Assembly (NCBI GenBank): GCA_016712715.1 | Contig: JADJQM010000002.1 | Span: 558,001-622,000, forward strand | DNA length: 64,000 nt | DNA from: Rhodospirillaceae bacterium | GTDB taxonomy: Bacteria; Pseudomonadota; Alphaproteobacteria; Dongiales; Dongiaceae | Reading direction: 5' to 3' | Shown: one piece after another, positions 45,499-56,026 of the stretch | Layout: every line of letters starts with the position of its first letter | Numbering within the stretch: the first letter of the stretch is position 1 | Made by a program: the position numbers and the translations under genes | Notes under the pieces: model-generated | Database searches by the model: none | What the model was told of the DNA's origin: nothing | Seen by the model: only the letters and a program-made list of their open reading frames with translations

Positions 45499-46135
45499 CT
45501 ACAACGTCTTTGCCTTGTACTGGCAGATGTCCCTGAGAAGGCACGCGGCGCAATCCGGCGTCCGTGCCTTGCAGACATAGCGGCCGTGCAGGATCAGCCA
45601 GTGATGGCAGTGCTGCTTGAATTTCTCCGGCACACGTTTTTCCAAGGCCAGTTCCACGGCAAGCACATCCTTGCCCGGCGCCAGGCCTGTCCGGTTCGCA
45701 ACACGGAAGATGTGGGTATCGACGGCGATGGTCGGCTCGCCGAAGGCGATGTTGAGGACGACATTCGCCGTCTTGCGACCGACGCCCGGCAGGGTCTGCA
45801 GGACCTCGCGATCGCGCGGCACCTGGCTCATATGCTCTGCCACCAGAATCTCCGATAGCCTGATGACGTTCTTTGCCTTGGTGTTGAAGAGGCCGATCGT
45901 CTTGATATGCTCCTTCAGCTTCGCTTCACCGAGGCGCACCATCTTTTCCGGCGTGTCGACGAGCTTGAACAGTTTCTCGGTGGCCTTGTTGACACCGACA
46001 TCGGTCGCCTGGGCGGAGAGCACCACCGCCACCAGCAAGGTATAGGGATTGACGTAGTTGAGTTCGCCCTTGGGCGCCGGATTGGCCTTCTGCAGACGGC
46101 TGAAGAATGCCTCGATCTGATCTTTTTTTGAGCAT
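45499..46135 (-). CDS. nth: Endonuclease III (base-excision repair), early frameshift in a poly-A run
   Basis: This DNA glycosylase/AP lyase removes oxidised pyrimidines. Visible are the helix-hairpin-helix LQTLPGVGRKTANVVLN with the catalytic lysine, AVDTHIFRVANR with the catalytic aspartate, and the [4Fe-4S] loop CKARTPDCAACLLRDIC at the C-terminus. The natural start ATG 46135 (MLKKDQIEAFFSRLQKA) is separated from the rest by a run of seven A (46123-46129); six A would give one frame of about 211 residues. As written, only a shorter frame from an internal TTG at 46038 is open, missing about 33 residues. Confidence 0.9.
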
Positions 46136-46202
46136 GGCTGGCCTGTCTTGGGCGAAGGGCTGGCTGGTTGTGCCGTTCGGGCGAGACACTATACTTGGCC
46201 GC

Positions 46203-46763
46203 ATGCAAGCGGAAGAGACCATGCGCGGGCCGGACCGCGCCCATGCTGAGGGGAGTGCCGGCCATGATCTGCCGGTCTTCGAGGCGCTGCTCTATCCGCA
46301 CCGCTCGCTCGGGCAGCGGGGCTATCTCATCCTCATCCTCGGCACGGGCGTCATCATGGGCCTTTATGGCCTGACCTTCCTCATTCTCGGCGCCTGGCCG
46401 ATCTTCGGTTTCATCGGCGCCGAATGGGTCCTCTTCTGGTTCCTGTTCTCGCGCCATTTCCGTGGCGACCGGCGGGCCGAGCGGCTGCGGCTCTATCACG
46501 ACCGGCTGGTGCTGGAGAGGGTCGATGCCAAGGGTCGCTTCACCGCGATAGCACTGCAGCCCTATTGGCTGCAGGTTGTCCTGACGCGCGCGGCCGAGGT
46601 GGATAGCGCGCTCTATCTGCGCTCCCACGGCAAGCAAGTCGAGATCGGATCGTTTCTCTCGGCGCCGGAGCGGCGCGATTTCGCCGGCGAGCTCACGCAG
46701 GTACTGGATCGGCACCGTAGCGGCGGAATCGGCGACGCCCACCCCCTTCCAGATCAGGCCTGA
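46203..46763 (+). CDS. DUF2244 family membrane protein
   Basis: The 186-residue protein has two adjacent membrane helices (YLILILGTGVIMGLYGLTFLI and IFGFIGAEWVLFWFLF, about 47-90) and a cytosolic C-terminal domain (ERLRLYHDRLVLERVD, ALQPYWLQVVL) typical of DUF2244. These proteins are common in alphaproteobacteria and have no known function. ATG 46203 is chosen because the protein then starts close to the conserved region; it is divergent from nth. The next gene, an EamA exporter, starts six bases later. Confidence 0.82.
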   Translation: MQAEETMRGPDRAHAEGSAGHDLPVFEALLYPHRSLGQRGYLILILGTGVIMGLYGLTFLILGAWPIFGFIGAEWVLFWFLFSRHFRGDRRAERLRLYHDRLVLERVDAKGRFTAIALQPYWLQVVLTRAAEVDSALYLRSHGKQVEIGSFLSAPERRDFAGELTQVLDRHRSGGIGDAHPLPDQA

Positions 46764-46769
46764 CGCGGC

Positions 46770-47711
46770 ATGGCGCAGCCATCACCGAAGCAGGGTTCCC
46801 TCCTGCGCCACCCCGGCTGGCTTGAATTTGGCATGCTGCTCGGGCTGGCGCTGGTCTGGGGCTCGTCCTTCCTGTTCATCAAGGTCGCGGTCAGCAACGG
46901 CCTGCCGCCACTGACCCTTGCCACCGCGCGCATCGCCATCGGCGCCGCCGTGCTGCTCTCCGTGGCGCGGTTGCGCGGGCAGCCTTGGCCGTCATGGTCG
47001 CGTAGCGGCGCGGAATCCGGTGGCGCGGCGATCTGGTTGCGCCTGACCTTCCTCGGCATCATCGGCAATTCGCTGCCCTTCTTCCTGATCGGCTGGGGGG
47101 AGCAGTTCACCACCTCGCAACTGGCCGCTATTCTGATGGCGACCATCCCGCTGATGGTCCTGATCCTCGCCCACATCATGACCCATGACGAGAAGCTCAC
47201 CGCGCCCAAGGTGATGGGCGTCATCTGCGGCTTTGCCGGTGTCGTCGTGCTGGTCGGCGTCGATGCGCTGCAGGGGTTGGGCGCCCAGGTGATCGGGCAG
47301 ATCGCCATTCTCGGCGGCTGCCTCAGCTACACCTTCTACGGCGTCAACGCGCGCCGGCTGCCGCAGATGGGCGCCGAGATGACGGTTGGCATCATTCTCG
47401 CCCTGGGCCTCCTCACCATGCTGCCGGTCTGGCTCTATGTCGACCGGCCCTGGGAACTTGCACCATCGGGCAGTGCCTGGTTCGCCGTTTTGTGGCTGGG
47501 GCTGCTCTCGACCGCCTTCGGCAATTGGCTGTTCTTCACGCTGATGCGCCGGAGCGGGGCGAGCTTTGCGTCCACCAACAATTTCCTGGTGCCGGTGATG
47601 GGCCTGGGCTGGGGCTTCTTCGGCTACGATGAAGTGCCTGGCACCAACGCACTGGTGGCGCTGGTGCTGATCCTGGTCGGCCTGGCTTTGCCGCGATTGC
47701 GGCGGCGCTGA
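46770..47711 (+). CDS. EamA/DMT-family transporter
   Basis: The 313-residue protein has ten hydrophobic segments arranged as two EamA repeats, with LALVWGSSFLFIKVAVSNGLPP at the start and the second repeat ending in a short basic RLRRR. Such proteins export metabolites, amino acids or drugs; the substrate is unknown. It is co-oriented with the DUF2244 gene, six bases upstream, and converges on dapB. It is complete, unlike the EamA remnant at the left end of the window. Confidence 0.88.
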   Translation: MAQPSPKQGSLLRHPGWLEFGMLLGLALVWGSSFLFIKVAVSNGLPPLTLATARIAIGAAVLLSVARLRGQPWPSWSRSGAESGGAAIWLRLTFLGIIGNSLPFFLIGWGEQFTTSQLAAILMATIPLMVLILAHIMTHDEKLTAPKVMGVICGFAGVVVLVGVDALQGLGAQVIGQIAILGGCLSYTFYGVNARRLPQMGAEMTVGIILALGLLTMLPVWLYVDRPWELAPSGSAWFAVLWLGLLSTAFGNWLFFTLMRRSGASFASTNNFLVPVMGLGWGFFGYDEVPGTNALVALVLILVGLALPRLRRR

Positions 47712-47726
47712 GTTTCCGGAGAGCGG

Positions 47727-48845
47727 TTATCCGCCATTCGCCGGTTGCGCACCCACGCTGAAGCCCAGCACATCCTTCATCGAATAGAGGCCCGGCGCCT
47801 TGCCGGCGGCCCAGAGCACGGCTTTCACGGCACCGCGCGCGAAGAGTTCGCGGCTCGACGCCTTGTGGGTCACCTCGACCCGTTCACCATCGGCGGCGAA
47901 GATCACGGTATGATCGCCGACGACGTCGCCACCGCGCAAAGCGGCAAAGCCGATCTCGCCCTTGGCCCGCGGACCCGCCTGTCCGTCGCGGCCGCGCTTG
48001 GCGACCCGGCGCAGGGTCGTGCCGCGACCGCGCGCCGCCGCTTCGCCGAGGGCCAGCGCCGTGCCGGAGGGAGCATCAACCTTGTGGCGGTGATGCATCT
48101 CGACCACTTCGATATCCCATTCGGTATCGAGGATGCGCGCCATCTGCTCGACCACCAGTTCGAGGAGATTGACCCCCAGCGACATGTTGGCGGCCATCAC
48201 GATGGGTGCCCGCTGCGCGGCACGGGCAACCGCCGCCTGCTGGTCGGCGTCGAGGCCGGTGGTGCCGATCACATGGGCGGTGCCGTTCTTGGCGGCATAG
48301 CCCGCGTGAAGGGCCGTCGCGGACGGATTGGTGAAGTCGATCACCACATCGGCCGTGTCGAACAGGACCGCCGGATCGTCGCCGACCGTGATGCCGAAGG
48401 GTTCGGTGCCGGCCAGGGCACCCAGATCCATGCCGAGGGCCTGGGAGCCGCGCCGTTCAGTGCCGCCCACGACCAGGACGCCAGGCGCCTGGGCCAGCAT
48501 CTTGAGCAGCATCTGGCCCATGCGGCCGGCGCAGCCGGCGATGCCAACCCGAGTCGCGCCACTGAGCTGGCGCTTGGGCTTGGGTGCCGCCTTGGCCGTA
48601 GCTGCGACGACTTTGGGCGCCGCCGGCGCCGCCTTGGCGGCTGGCGGGGTAGCCGCCTTGGCTGCGGCCGGCGCTGCTTTCGGCGCTGGTTGCTTTGCCA
48701 TTTTAGTATTTTCGGGCAAGGGCTTACCTTTTGCGGGCAAGCCTTTCGCTGCACCACTCTTTGGGCTGGCAGCCGGCGCTGCCTTCGTGGCGGCCTTGGC
48801 CACAGCCTTCGTGACTGGCCGTTTGGCCTGAGTCTTCCCCGCCAT
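47727..48845 (-). CDS. dapB: 4-hydroxy-tetrahydrodipicolinate reductase with Ala/Pro/Lys-rich N-terminal extension
   Basis: The C-terminal 275 residues are a normal DapB: NAD(P)H site VGIAGCAGRMGQMLLKML (about 98-115), catalytic EMHHRHKVDAPSGTALALGE (about 249-268) and a conserved end. DapB makes tetrahydrodipicolinate for lysine and diaminopimelate. The first about 95 residues are an unusual low-complexity tail of Ala, Pro and Lys (KAAPAAAKAATPPAAKAAP), similar in composition to histone-H1-like tails. The start ATG 48845 has AGGGGGA upstream; even an internal start at Met49 would keep half of the extension. The catalytic domain shows no missing residue. Confidence 0.9.
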   Translation of the reverse strand: MAGKTQAKRPVTKAVAKAATKAAPAASPKSGAAKGLPAKGKPLPENTKMAKQPAPKAAPAAAKAATPPAAKAAPAAPKVVAATAKAAPKPKRQLSGATRVGIAGCAGRMGQMLLKMLAQAPGVLVVGGTERRGSQALGMDLGALAGTEPFGITVGDDPAVLFDTADVVIDFTNPSATALHAGYAAKNGTAHVIGTTGLDADQQAAVARAAQRAPIVMAANMSLGVNLLELVVEQMARILDTEWDIEVVEMHHRHKVDAPSGTALALGEAAARGRGTTLRRVAKRGRDGQAGPRAKGEIGFAALRGGDVVGDHTVIFAADGERVEVTHKASSRELFARGAVKAVLWAAGKAPGLYSMKDVLGFSVGAQPANGG

Positions 48846-48948
48846 AAGTCCCCCTGAACCAATGTTGGACGAAATCTAGACGAGGTTTGCCACGGACGGC
48901 AACAGGCACCGGGAGAATGCTCTGGTTACAGGATCCGGACCGGACGGG

Positions 48949-50505
48949 TCAGGCGACCGGTTCCTGCGGCAGCAAGGCCGTGACAATGGTGCCCTGTTGC
49001 GGTCCGCTTTCCACGATCAGCCGGCCGCCATGCAGTTCGACCAGGTTCTTGACCAGCGCCAGCCCCAACCCGGTGCCGCGGTGATGCTGGGCGATGCTGC
49101 TGTCGATCTGGCTGAACGGATCGAGGGCCCGTTCGATCTCCTCGGCCGTCATGCCGATGCCGGTGTCGGACACCAGGATCGCGCTGCCGCCCTCCGGCTG
49201 GTCCCGGATCGCGAGCTGGATCCGGCCGCCGGCCGGGGTGAACTTCACCGCGTTCGACAGCAGGTTGATGATCACCTGCTTGATCGTCCGCGCATCGCCA
49301 TAGACCGGCTGCGTGTCGGGGGGCACATGGGTCGACAAGGTGACGTTCGCCTCCCGCGCCATGCCCGAGATGAGCCGCGTACTGGCCTCGGCGAGATCCC
49401 TGGCATCGATCAGGGCCGGTTTCAGCTCCATCTTGCCGGCCTCGATCTTGGAAAGATCCAGGATGTCGTTGATGAGGTCGAGCAGCAGGCGGCCGCTTTC
49501 GTGGATGAGTTCCGCGTAATCACCATAGCGCGGCGGCTCCACCATGCCGAAGGTGCCGCGCCTGGTGACATCGGAAAAGCCGATGATCGCGTTCAGGGGC
49601 GTGCGCAATTCGTGGCTCATATGGGCGAGGAATTGCGACTTGGCGCGGCTGGCACTTTCTGCCGCCTGATGTGCCTGGCGCAGCTCCCGCGCCTGCTGTT
49701 CGAGCTTGGCGCGGTTATTCTCCAGCTCCGCCTGGTATTCCTTTGATTCGGTGACGTCGACCTCGCTCACCAGCCAGGCCGGCGCCCCGGTGGCGGCATC
49801 GCTGCACAGGCGCGCTGTGATCTCGTGCCAGCGCAATCCTTGCGCCGTGTGAACGCGGGCCACCATGCGCACTTCGCCGGCCTGCTGCAACGTGCTGACC
49901 AGGCGCTGGTGATCCTCGGAATCGGCCAGGCGCGTCACCAGCGGGGCACGACCGTCGCCGTTTTGCGATGGCGCTGCACTGCGGGCGGCCGGGTTGCTGT
50001 AGAGGATATGCCCGTCGAGGTCATAGAGGGTGATCATGACCGAGCTGTGCAACAGCGCCTCGGCGCTGCGCAGCGCTTCCGGCGTGTCGTTGAATTCAGC
50101 GAGACCCTCGCAGAACATCGCCATGCGGCCATCGGCGAGGCGAACGCCGCTGAACAGGCAGCGCAGGGATTGCGGCTTGCCCTGCGGATAGAGGGTCCAC
50201 ACTTCGGAGAAGGTGGCGCCGCTGGCGATGAAATCTTCCTGATACTGTTTGAGCCGGGCGGCGACCGCGGGCGACATGTCGCGCCTCAGGTCGCGGGCGG
50301 AAAGCTCGTTGAGGCTGTCCGCGCGCCAGACCCGCAACGCCGCCGGGTTGGCCCAGATGACACGCGCCTGATCGATGTCGAAGACCCAGAGCGCCGTGCG
50401 CAGGCGATCGGCAAGCGCGGTCGTAAAACCGGCCGGCAATGCCGGGAGCGGCTGACTGCCGTATTCACCACCCCGCGCTGGCTCCGGTTGGACATCCTGC
50501 GTCAA
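48949..50505 (-). CDS. Soluble PAS-domain sensor histidine kinase
   Basis: The 518-residue protein has no membrane helix. It has two PAS-like domains (about 30-145 and 150-265), a coiled linker, HisKA with HMSHELRTPLNAIIGFSD (phosphoacceptor His298) and HATPase_c with NLLSNAVKFTPAG and GTGLGLALVKNL. It would phosphorylate an unidentified response regulator in response to an internal signal. The start is TTG 50505, preceded by GGGAAG. Its HisKA region resembles that of the LOV kinase at 16887-19073. It lies between dapB and dnaJ with no regulator gene beside it. Confidence 0.87.
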   Translation of the reverse strand: MTQDVQPEPARGGEYGSQPLPALPAGFTTALADRLRTALWVFDIDQARVIWANPAALRVWRADSLNELSARDLRRDMSPAVAARLKQYQEDFIASGATFSEVWTLYPQGKPQSLRCLFSGVRLADGRMAMFCEGLAEFNDTPEALRSAEALLHSSVMITLYDLDGHILYSNPAARSAAPSQNGDGRAPLVTRLADSEDHQRLVSTLQQAGEVRMVARVHTAQGLRWHEITARLCSDAATGAPAWLVSEVDVTESKEYQAELENNRAKLEQQARELRQAHQAAESASRAKSQFLAHMSHELRTPLNAIIGFSDVTRRGTFGMVEPPRYGDYAELIHESGRLLLDLINDILDLSKIEAGKMELKPALIDARDLAEASTRLISGMAREANVTLSTHVPPDTQPVYGDARTIKQVIINLLSNAVKFTPAGGRIQLAIRDQPEGGSAILVSDTGIGMTAEEIERALDPFSQIDSSIAQHHRGTGLGLALVKNLVELHGGRLIVESGPQQGTIVTALLPQEPVA

Positions 50506-50617
50506 GCCGCTTCCCCTGATTTGCCACGCCGCCCCCGCAACATGGTCCCATACGCCGTTTTCGACAGGAGAACCCTGGGCCGCTCAACCGTCAAGCGTTG
50601 ATCAGCCTTGGCCGCGC

Positions 50618-51751
50618 CTAATCATTGCCGCTGTCAAAGAATTCCTTCACCCGGGCAAAAAACCCTTCGCTCTGGGGCGAATGATGTCCGGATTTCTTTC
50701 CTTCGGCCTCGAACTGCGCCAGCAGATCCTTCTGCTTCTTGCTGAGGTTGACCGGTGTTTCGATGGTGAGTTCGACATACATGTCGCCGCGAGACTGGGA
50801 ACGCAGCACGGACATGCCCTTGCCCTTGAGGCGGAACTGCTGGCCGGTCTGGGCGCCGGCCGGCACCGTCACCTTGGCGCGGCCGCCATCGATGGTGGGG
50901 ATTTCGATATGTCCGCCCAGGGCCGCCGTGGTCATGGCGATGGGCACGCGGCAATGCACATTGGCACCCTCGCGTTCGAACAATCTGTGCGGCTTGATGG
51001 CGAGGAAGATGTAAAGGTCGCCGGATGGCGCGCCCATCATGCCGGCCTCGCCTTCACCGGCGAGACGGATGCGGGTGCCTTCCTCGACACCGGCCGGGAC
51101 ATTTATTTGCAATGTCTTTTCTCGCGCCGTGCGACCGGCGCCATGGCAGGTCTTGCACGGCTTCTCGATCACCTTGCCGGCGCCGCCGCAATGCTGGCAC
51201 GAGCGTTCGATGGTGAAGAAGCCCTGCGTCGCGCGCACCTTGCCATGGCCGTGGCAGGCCGGACAGGTGATCGGCTGCGCGCCCTTTTCGCCGCCGGTGC
51301 CGTTGCAATCCTCGCACACGACGGCACTTGGCACGCGGATGGTGCTCTGCTTGCCGTGGAAGGCTTCCTCAAGGGTGATTTCCATGTTGAAACGCAGGTC
51401 CGAGCCGCGGCCGCGGGTCTGGCCGCCACCGCGCCTGCCCATGAAATCGCCGAACATCTCGTCGAAAATGTCGGCAAAGCCGCCGGCGTCGAAACCGCCA
51501 CCGCCCCCACGACCGCCGCCATGGCCATTCTCGAAGGCGGCGTGGCCGAAGCGGTCATAGGCCGCCCGCTTTTGCTCGTCCTTCAGCACGTCATAGGCCT
51601 CGTTCAATTCCTTGAACTTGGCTTCGGCTTCGGTATTTCCGGGATTGCGGTCGGGATGGAATTCCATCGCCTTCTTACGAAAGGCCTTTTTCAGGGCGTC
51701 CGCATCGGCACCCTTTTCGACCCCGAGCGTTTCGTAATAATCGCGCTTCAT
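50618..51751 (-). CDS. dnaJ: Chaperone protein DnaJ
   Basis: The 377-residue co-chaperone has the J domain with the HPD motif (FHPDRNPGNTEAEAKF, about 30-45), a Gly-rich linker, four zinc repeats (CEDCNGTG, CPACHGHG, CQHCGGAG, CKTCHGAG, about 146-210) and the substrate-binding C-terminal domains. It stimulates the ATPase of DnaK and delivers clients. It lies 117 bases downstream of dnaK on the same strand, beyond a strong hairpin (51792-51830), so part of its expression may come from its own promoter or read-through. Confidence 0.95.
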   Translation of the reverse strand: MKRDYYETLGVEKGADADALKKAFRKKAMEFHPDRNPGNTEAEAKFKELNEAYDVLKDEQKRAAYDRFGHAAFENGHGGGRGGGGGFDAGGFADIFDEMFGDFMGRRGGGQTRGRGSDLRFNMEITLEEAFHGKQSTIRVPSAVVCEDCNGTGGEKGAQPITCPACHGHGKVRATQGFFTIERSCQHCGGAGKVIEKPCKTCHGAGRTAREKTLQINVPAGVEEGTRIRLAGEGEAGMMGAPSGDLYIFLAIKPHRLFEREGANVHCRVPIAMTTAALGGHIEIPTIDGGRAKVTVPAGAQTGQQFRLKGKGMSVLRSQSRGDMYVELTIETPVNLSKKQKDLLAQFEAEGKKSGHHSPQSEGFFARVKEFFDSGND

Positions 51752-51784
51752 GATGAAATCATTTGCAGTAGGTTGGTATGGACA

Positions 51785-51830
51785 AAAACAGAGGCCGGGG
51801 TCTGTATCCTGCCGATACGGACCCCGACCT
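51785..51830 (-). terminator. Terminator-like hairpin between dnaK and dnaJ
   Basis: A 17-bp stem with two G-T pairs and a 5-base loop (51792-51830) is followed on the minus strand by CTGTTTTTGTC. It would partially separate dnaK from dnaJ transcription, a common way to lower the DnaJ level. Confidence 0.7.
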
Positions 51831-51868
51831 CGTTATTTCAACGCGCCTGTCACAACGCGTTTACCTCA

Positions 51869-53797
<1,929 letters not shown>

Positions 53798-53960
53798 GGC
53801 TTTCTTCCTTTCTTGCGGCAAATCCCTGCCCTGGGCCTTCCACGCGAAGCACCCGTCCGGGGGATCCCCGACTTGCAACTTATTGATCAGAACATGCCCC
53901 GGTGATCGAAGACCGGCACAGGGCCAGTCGGTCGTCCTTAGGCATTGGTTTCGAGGGGAT

Positions 53961-53988
53961 ATATAGGCGGTTCTCGCAGGCGCGCAAG
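53961..53988 (-). promoter_or_regulatory. RpoH (sigma-32) type promoter of dnaK
   Basis: On the minus strand CTTG (53985-53988) and CTATAT (53961-53966) are separated by 18 bases, matching the alphaproteobacterial heat-shock consensus CTTG-N17/18-CTATAT. The leader to the dnaK ATG would be about 155 bases. The rest of the 53798-54174 gap holds nothing else I recognise. Confidence 0.65.
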
Positions 53989-54174
53989 ATAGTCGAGATG
54001 GGAATCTTAACGATTGTGGCGGGGTGGCCTCTTATCCTACCAATTTAGTCAACCATCCATATCTGACAGGGCAGGGCGAATCGGTTAAATTAGGGGCGTG
54101 GGGATCGTCAAAACCAACCATCCGATTTTATCCGCACCCGGCTGGTCTTTTTGCGATCCGTCCGCCTTGAACCG

Positions 54175-54561
54175 ATGTCCGTCCACCCGGAGACCCTGGC
54201 CGAAATGACCGCTGAGCAGCCTGGTTTGCGCGACATTCTGCGTGCCATCAACCGAGTGATCGCTGGCGACAAACCGCCGCCATCCGTTAACGCCACGCCG
54301 GCGGCCAGCCCCGAGACCCCGCAGAAAATCCCCGGGATCACGCCGATCGTGGCCAAGCTCACGACGCCCCTGGGCAAGCCGCAGCGCAACAACTTCCTGG
54401 TCATGGCGCTCCTGGCCCTGGATGTCGTGCTGGGGGCTACCTTTGGCCTGGTCGGCTATTTCGGGCTGCAGAGCGACAGCATCGCCCTGACCGGCGCCGC
54501 GATGTCGACAATCGGCCTGCTGCTGATGCTGCTCTATCAGCTATTCGGGCGGGAACGCTGA
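54175..54561 (+). CDS. Hypothetical protein with two C-terminal membrane helices
   Basis: I do not recognise this family. The 128-residue protein has a polar, proline-rich first half (PPPSVNATPAASPETPQKIPG) and two membrane helices at the end (NNFLVMALLALDVVLGATFGLVGYFGL and SIALTGAAMSTIGLLLMLLYQLF), finishing GRER. It may be tail-anchored with the N-terminus in the cytosol. The ATG at 54175 lacks a clear Shine-Dalgarno sequence; TTG 54151 would add eight residues. It is divergent from dnaK and converges on the ELM1-like gene with a 5-base gap. Confidence 0.6.
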   Translation: MSVHPETLAEMTAEQPGLRDILRAINRVIAGDKPPPSVNATPAASPETPQKIPGITPIVAKLTTPLGKPQRNNFLVMALLALDVVLGATFGLVGYFGLQSDSIALTGAAMSTIGLLLMLLYQLFGRER

Positions 54562-54566
54562 CCGGA

Positions 54567-55889
54567 TCAGGCAGAGGCTGCGCCGGGTTGGGCCAGGATG
54601 ATGCCGCGGGGACCCAGGTCATTCGATGGATTGTCAACCGATGGACCCACCGCCATGCGGGTGCGCAAGGCGGCCGTGCGCCGCTGCGTCAGCAAGGCCA
54701 GGATCCGCGTCGACACCATGGCCAGCTCTTCCGCCGCCAACTGTGCAAGGTCGGTCCGGGGCGGGCTGGGATCGGAGAGCAGCGCCAGATGCCGCTCGCG
54801 CAGCAGCCGGTTCATGATCGTCGGCACATGGCGTGTCGGCTGGGCGCGCGCGGCGCGAACCTCGCCTTCGTACCAGCGGTCGAGCCAGTCGGCGCCAAGA
54901 CCGCGCACCAGCCGCATGTTGCGACGGCGGCCGACCCAATGGGCCAGCGGCCAGCTCGGCTGCCACAGCGGGCGCGGCGCCTTGACCGGGAGCTCGACAA
55001 GACGCACCTCGCGCCCGGTGAGGCTGGCATCCGCCACCATGGAGACGCTGTCGGAGGTGACCACAAAGGCATCGCCGCACGCCAACAGCGCCGGATAGGG
55101 ATTTTCGCCGCTGCCGGCTTCGAACGGGAAAAACCTGTGCGGCGCCGGTAGTTCCTGGCGCAGCAGATCGACGACCGCGCGCGGCGTTCTGGGTGAGGTC
55201 GCCACCAGCAATGTCCCCTTCCGGGCAGCCGCGAAGGCCAGGCCCTCGCGCAGCAGGCGCTCTCCATCGGCGAGGTCGAAGCCGATCGGGCTGGAGGGGC
55301 CGCCGATCAACATGACGATGCGCGGGCCGGCAATGGTGAGGATCGACGCCATGGCCGGCATGGCCAGCGTCGCCGGATCCAGGTGTCTTGGCGCGGTGAT
55401 GGGCAGGCTGAGGTGCAACGCGTTGGTGGCAGCCGGCAGGCCATATTGCGGCGTGGTCACCAGCAGGTCGACACTGTCAAACGGCGCCTGGAAGCGGCCA
55501 AGCTGGATGTGGATGCCCGTTGGCGTATTCTGCGCCTTGATCCATCTGGCGACCGGCGCCATGCGGCGGCCGATGGCGATCACCAGATCGGGCCAGGGAT
55601 GGCCAGCATCGGCGGCGATCGGGTCGCTTTGGGCCAAATCGACATGATCGAGGGCCCGGGCGAAATTCTGGGCGACATCCGGCGCGGGATAGCGGCCGGA
55701 GATGAATTTCAGCTGCTTGACCACCAGGCGCCAGCCAAATCGCGCCTCGAGTGCCGCGCCGAGGGCCAGCACCTGCTGATTGTCGCCCAGCCGCGCGCCC
55801 TGCAGCAGCCAGACGGTCGCTGCCGGAATTGGCGGGGAAATGCGCGGCAGCGCCTTGGCTGGATGGTGCATGTGACCTGGATGGTGCAT
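54567..55889 (-). CDS. ELM1/DUF1022 family protein (GT-B fold, mitochondrial-fission ELM1-like)
   Basis: The roughly 440-residue protein matches the ELM1 family, shared by plants and alphaproteobacteria, with a glycosyltransferase-B-like fold. Markers are WLLQGARLGDNQQVLALGAAL at the N-terminus, PDLVIAIGRRMAPVARWIK, MLIGGPSSP and a C-terminal TSDSVSMVADASLTGREV, which resembles a nucleotide-sugar binding loop. Activity is unknown. The extreme N-terminus contains an 18-bp direct repeat that duplicates the first six codons (MHHPGHMHHP); Met1 at 55889 and Met7 at 55871 are both possible starts. Confidence 0.82.
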   Translation of the reverse strand: MHHPGHMHHPAKALPRISPPIPAATVWLLQGARLGDNQQVLALGAALEARFGWRLVVKQLKFISGRYPAPDVAQNFARALDHVDLAQSDPIAADAGHPWPDLVIAIGRRMAPVARWIKAQNTPTGIHIQLGRFQAPFDSVDLLVTTPQYGLPAATNALHLSLPITAPRHLDPATLAMPAMASILTIAGPRIVMLIGGPSSPIGFDLADGERLLREGLAFAAARKGTLLVATSPRTPRAVVDLLRQELPAPHRFFPFEAGSGENPYPALLACGDAFVVTSDSVSMVADASLTGREVRLVELPVKAPRPLWQPSWPLAHWVGRRRNMRLVRGLGADWLDRWYEGEVRAARAQPTRHVPTIMNRLLRERHLALLSDPSPPRTDLAQLAAEELAMVSTRILALLTQRRTAALRTRMAVGPSVDNPSNDLGPRGIILAQPGAASA

Positions 55890-56026
55890 GTGACGGGGCT
55901 CAGATCTTGTTCATCCTCAGATAGGCTCAAAACTAGCCGTTCGTCGATGACAAGTTGCTGACGCAAAGGTGTCACAAAAGTGAAAGCGACAGGGTCGGCC
56001 CGGCGCTTCGGGAACCGGGCCTAGGG

